Of a stretch of 14,952 bases of DNA, positions 12,214 through 14,952 are shown in pieces. The stretch lies in assembly GCA_015222555.1 (NCBI GenBank), contig JADFVM010000080.1:1-14952 (forward strand), written 5' to 3'. This stretch comes from Pseudomonadota bacterium (GTDB lineage: Bacteria > Desulfobacterota > JADFVX01). A program made the position numbers and the translations under genes. The notes under the pieces are model-generated. The model saw only the letters and a program-made list of their open reading frames with translations. It searched no databases and was not told the origin of the DNA. Within the stretch, counting starts at the first letter, position 1, and the number at the start of each line of letters is the position of its first letter.

Positions 12214-13551
12214 TCAGTTTTTATTTGCAGAAATCCTAACGGGGGGATTAAATAAATAAGAAAACTTCGAATAGTCAAATTCTCTTCTGTATGGGACAAA
12301 GGCGATGCTGCTTCCCCCTTTCTTTTTTATGATCTCTAATATTCGCTTGATCTCTTGTATGGGGATAATTTTACCTGTCTCCCAATCTGCAATTTGTAAC
12401 TTGATTAAGGTTTTGTCAGCGTCGCCTACGGTGTTTAAGGTGTTTTCTACAATTTGTCCCATGACTTTATCCAGTTCCTCTTTCTCTAACTGCAACTCTT
12501 TACTGATTTGACGGTGGTACGCCATGACAGCGTATAGATCAAAATCTGCCTTGACTGCCGCTTCCAGATCCTGGGAGAGCCATGCCAAAGCATTGCGGGG
12601 GCTGAGGGGCGCTTCATACATAAAATTGATGGCAAACTTTAAATCAGGATTAATCATCTTCATTTCATTCTTGATCTCACGGGCAACACTCAAGAGGCTG
12701 GCATTTTTCCACTTGCACCACTGCCAGAATTCATCACCATAGGATGAGGCTCGATATTTACCATCGCTACCTTCATATATGCCTTTGTAAAACTTCTCAG
12801 GATCGGGCATTTTGCCGCCATAACTGGCAAAGCCCTGCCTGGCATCCTTACTGAAACCTTCATTATGTCTTAGAACAAGGTCATCCTGAAATAATACACC
12901 GTCTATATCATATCGGGCCAGATCGCGATAAAGACTTAATAAGTGATTCTTCACATCGCGATTGAAGAGGTTGAGACCTTTCGCCTTTGTAAATCCTTTG
13001 CTTTTAAGGTCATAACTGACAGCCTGCCAACCCGGCTTATCTTCAACACCATAATCAGCATATCGGGTTGTTACCCAGGCAAAGATATCTATGCCGTTTC
13101 TATGACTGATTTCAGCGACCTGACCCAGAATATCATCGACGACAGGGGCATGGTCGGTTTTAAAATAGACACCTGTCTCACTCCCTTTCCTGGCAAAACG
13201 GTAATGCCTGTCCCCTTTATTCTGGAAAACCCGAACGATGAGTGTATTGAAACCTGCTTTTTTCAGCGACCAAATTCTTTCTTCCAGTTCATTAAGGTTT
13301 TCAGACTGGAAAAGCAGTACCTGCATCGCAATGGTCCTTTTTTTCATCGTCAACTTGAAAACAGGTAGATCAGGCAGTTCTTCAGTGGCTTCATCGATAA
13401 CTTCCAGCATGCCCTCCAGGCGTTCATGGTCCTGAGGCAGGGAAATTTCCTTTTCTACCGGTAGTGCTGTTTTCTTTATCTCATGGGAACATCCCGCCAG
13501 CATGAACATGAGGTATATAAAAAGAAAGGGTCTACTTAAAAAGAACATCAA
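12214..13551 (-). CDS. Lipoprotein with PgaB C-terminal (GHL13)-like hydrolase domain
   Basis: 445 residues. A signal peptide ends in a lipobox, LAGC with Cys21; Ser at +2 favours the outer membrane. Residues about 72-345 read like the C-terminal glycoside-hydrolase-like domain of PgaB/BpsB: LKKAGFNTLIVRVFQ, GIDIFAWVTTRY, DIDGVLFQDDLVL (Asp223-Asp224 at the family's catalytic FHDD position), then SPRNALAWLSQDL and FDLYAVMAYHRQ. In PgaB this domain cleaves poly-beta-1,6-N-acetylglucosamine while an N-terminal domain deacetylates it; that domain is absent here, with only a short Glu-rich linker (22-70). It probably acts on an exopolysaccharide or cell-wall glycan; the substrate is unknown and no pga synthase genes are present. 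Its start overlaps radA by 20 nt, with GGGAGG 6 nt upstream inside radA. Confidence 0.75.
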   Translation of the reverse strand: MMFFLSRPFLFIYLMFMLAGCSHEIKKTALPVEKEISLPQDHERLEGMLEVIDEATEELPDLPVFKLTMKKRTIAMQVLLFQSENLNELEERIWSLKKAGFNTLIVRVFQNKGDRHYRFARKGSETGVYFKTDHAPVVDDILGQVAEISHRNGIDIFAWVTTRYADYGVEDKPGWQAVSYDLKSKGFTKAKGLNLFNRDVKNHLLSLYRDLARYDIDGVLFQDDLVLRHNEGFSKDARQGFASYGGKMPDPEKFYKGIYEGSDGKYRASSYGDEFWQWCKWKNASLLSVAREIKNEMKMINPDLKFAINFMYEAPLSPRNALAWLSQDLEAAVKADFDLYAVMAYHRQISKELQLEKEELDKVMGQIVENTLNTVGDADKTLIKLQIADWETGKIIPIQEIKRILEIIKKKGGSSIAFVPYRREFDYSKFSYLFNPPVRISANKN

Positions 13552-14905
13552 GGGCCTCCCTGATAGATGACACTCCGATGAGATCCATCTTGTTATTCTT
13601 TAATACGTCGAGATTACTCTTCGGTAAAAGGGCTCTTTTAAAACCCATTTTTTTTGCTTCCTTTAACCTCAATTCCGGCCGGCTAATCCCCCTGACTTCG
13701 CCGGCGAGCCCTGCCTCACCAAAAACGACCATATCAGAGGGCACAGGACGGTCCAAAAGGCTGGAAGCAAGAGCGATTGCCAATGGCAAATCAAGAGCCG
13801 GCTCATCCATTTTTACACCTCCGATAATGTTGACAAAGATGTCCATATCAATAAATTTTATACCCACTTTTTTTTCCATGACGGCCGCCATGAGAGAAAC
13901 CCGGTTATGATCGACACCCATTGATGTTCTTCTTGAAGCCCCGAAATTACAACTTGCAACAAGCGCTTGCAGCTCCAGCAACACGGGCCGGGTTCCCTCA
14001 AGGCTGGGAATGACGACGGTGCCGGACACATCTTTTGGCCTCTCGGATAAAAAAAGCATGGAGGGATTTGTTACCTCTTCCAGGCCGCTTTCCTTCATCT
14101 CAAAAACACCGATTTCGTTAGTCGAACCAAAACGATTTTTCACTGCCCGCAAAATTCTAAAGGAATGTCCCCGGTCGCCTTCAAAGTAGAGAACCGTATC
14201 AACCATATGCTCCAAAACTCTCGGCCCTGCAATGGAACCATCCTTTGTCACGTGGCCAACAAGAAAAGTCGCCATACCGGTCTGTTTTGATACATGAATA
14301 AGGCGGCCGGCAACTTCCCTCACCTGACTAATGCTGCCTGGTGCGGAGGAAAGCTCCTCTGTAAAAATTGTCTGGACAGAGTCCACAACAACGGTTTTAG
14401 GTTTAAGTTTTTCAATCTCATCCAATATGATTTCAAGTGATGTTTCCGCCAGGATTAAGAGATTATTTGAATCGGTGCCCAGCCTTTTCCCCCTCATCCT
14501 GGTCTGAACAGCTGATTCCTCACCAGAAATGTATAAGATTTTGTTACCTTTTTGCGCAAGCGCAGCCATAGATTGAAGCAGAACGGTGGATTTACCGATG
14601 CCGGGATCTCCAGCAATGAGAACGGCAGAACCACTGACTACACCGCCACCGAGAACCCGATCAATCTCACTTATTCCCGTTTCCAGTCTCTCATCATCCA
14701 CCATTTTGATGTCCGATATGGGACGTGGAGGATTAGCAGAGATTCTCTTTCCCACAGTCTCTTTTGTAGAAGGGGACGCATAGCTCTCCTCCACCATAGA
14801 GTTCCATTGCCCACAGTCATTGCAACGCCCCACCCATTTAGGGGATTGACAACCACAGTTCTGGCATGAGTAGATCGTCTTTATTTTTTGTTTTCCGGCC
14901 TTCAT
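13532..14905 (-). CDS. radA: DNA repair protein RadA (Sms)
   Basis: 457 residues from ATG 14905. RadA is a RecA-like DnaB-type helicase that drives branch migration of recombination intermediates. Seen in order: a zinc finger with Cys14, Cys17, Cys28 and Cys31 (CQNCG...GRCNDCG); Walker A GDPGIGKS (99-106); Walker B VVVDSVQT (172-178); the RadA-specific KNRFG (256-260); and a C-terminal Lon-like domain (about 325-445: VDHNRVSLMAAVMEKKVG, DLPLAIALASSLLD, FGEAGLAGEVR). A TTG at 14926 in the same frame would add seven residues, but it lies between the -35 and -10 elements and so would not be transcribed from that promoter. ATG 14905 has no Shine-Dalgarno, fitting a leaderless message. The lipoprotein gene overlaps its 3' end. 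Confidence 0.96.
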   Translation of the reverse strand: MKAGKQKIKTIYSCQNCGCQSPKWVGRCNDCGQWNSMVEESYASPSTKETVGKRISANPPRPISDIKMVDDERLETGISEIDRVLGGGVVSGSAVLIAGDPGIGKSTVLLQSMAALAQKGNKILYISGEESAVQTRMRGKRLGTDSNNLLILAETSLEIILDEIEKLKPKTVVVDSVQTIFTEELSSAPGSISQVREVAGRLIHVSKQTGMATFLVGHVTKDGSIAGPRVLEHMVDTVLYFEGDRGHSFRILRAVKNRFGSTNEIGVFEMKESGLEEVTNPSMLFLSERPKDVSGTVVIPSLEGTRPVLLELQALVASCNFGASRRTSMGVDHNRVSLMAAVMEKKVGIKFIDMDIFVNIIGGVKMDEPALDLPLAIALASSLLDRPVPSDMVVFGEAGLAGEVRGISRPELRLKEAKKMGFKRALLPKSNLDVLKNNKMDLIGVSSIREALDVLFK

Positions 14906-14913
14906 AAAGAACA

Positions 14914-14942
14914 ATAATAGGTGCAATGATGAGGGTTGTCAA
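14914..14942 (-). promoter_or_regulatory. Consensus sigma-70 promoter of radA (leaderless)
   Basis: On the minus strand TTGACA (14942-14937) and TATTAT (14919-14914) are exactly 17 nt apart. Only 8 nt (TGTTCTTT) separate the -10 from ATG 14905, so transcription should begin at or within 1-2 nt of the start codon. Confidence 0.75.
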
Positions 14943-14952
14943 TGTTAGAGAA

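Noticed and set aside
12158..12259. 33-codon plus-strand frame beginning MFGELKTDD
   Set aside because: No clear ribosome site, and it overlaps the end of the lipoprotein gene; too short to support from sequence alone.
14906..14926. TTG start for radA adding seven residues
   Set aside because: The TTG lies upstream of the predicted transcription start, and the added residues precede the usual RadA N-terminus.
1..14952. CRISPR array, tRNA, rRNA, phage or IS transposase genes
   Set aside because: No regularly spaced direct repeats, no tRNA or rRNA signatures and no transposase or integrase motifs were seen on either strand.

Overview
The window looks like chromosome from a diderm (Gram-negative) bacterium of moderate-to-low GC. 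The gene mix points to Desulfobacterota/Deltaproteobacteria or a neighbouring phylum: an MglA-type polarity GTPase, a TIGR03545/TIGR03546 membrane pair, a SPOR-domain protein, an HD-GYP response regulator and a lipoprotein. The phylum is inferred from gene content only. There are no rRNA, tRNA, CRISPR or complete IS genes.

Left part (1-2300): the start codon of a gene leaving the window on the minus strand; a plus-strand bolA followed by a monothiol glutaredoxin (Grx4/GrxD) gene broken by a frameshift at each end; a stand-alone cyclic-nucleotide-binding domain protein (minus); a nested REP/MITE-like palindrome cluster; a 57-aa gene with a strong ribosome binding site; and a decayed HD-domain hydrolase pseudogene. 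This is the eroding, repeat-containing part of the window.

Middle (2306-9823): two minus-strand operons. The first is a TIGR03546-like membrane protein overlapping a TIGR03545-like AsmA-related protein. The second is the most interesting locus: a bitopic protein with periplasmic SPOR repeats, then a helical-repeat (HEAT-like) protein, then an MglA-type small GTPase carrying a tail of about 750 residues, mostly Glu-rich and with internal repeats. Spacing is 7 nt and then a one-base TAATG overlap, behind a near-consensus sigma-70 promoter. I infer that the three proteins form a GTPase-controlled system linking cytoplasmic polarity or positioning to peptidoglycan at poles or septa.

Right part (9824-14952): a repeat-bearing spacer; a REC-GAF-HD-GYP response regulator (c-di-GMP phosphodiesterase class); a 373-bp spacer rich in palindromes; then radA, with a perfectly spaced promoter that should give a leaderless mRNA, overlapped by a lipoprotein resembling the C-terminal glycoside hydrolase (GHL13) domain of PgaB.

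All intact genes except bolA lie on the minus strand. Function calls rest on motif recognition by eye; no database search was possible.
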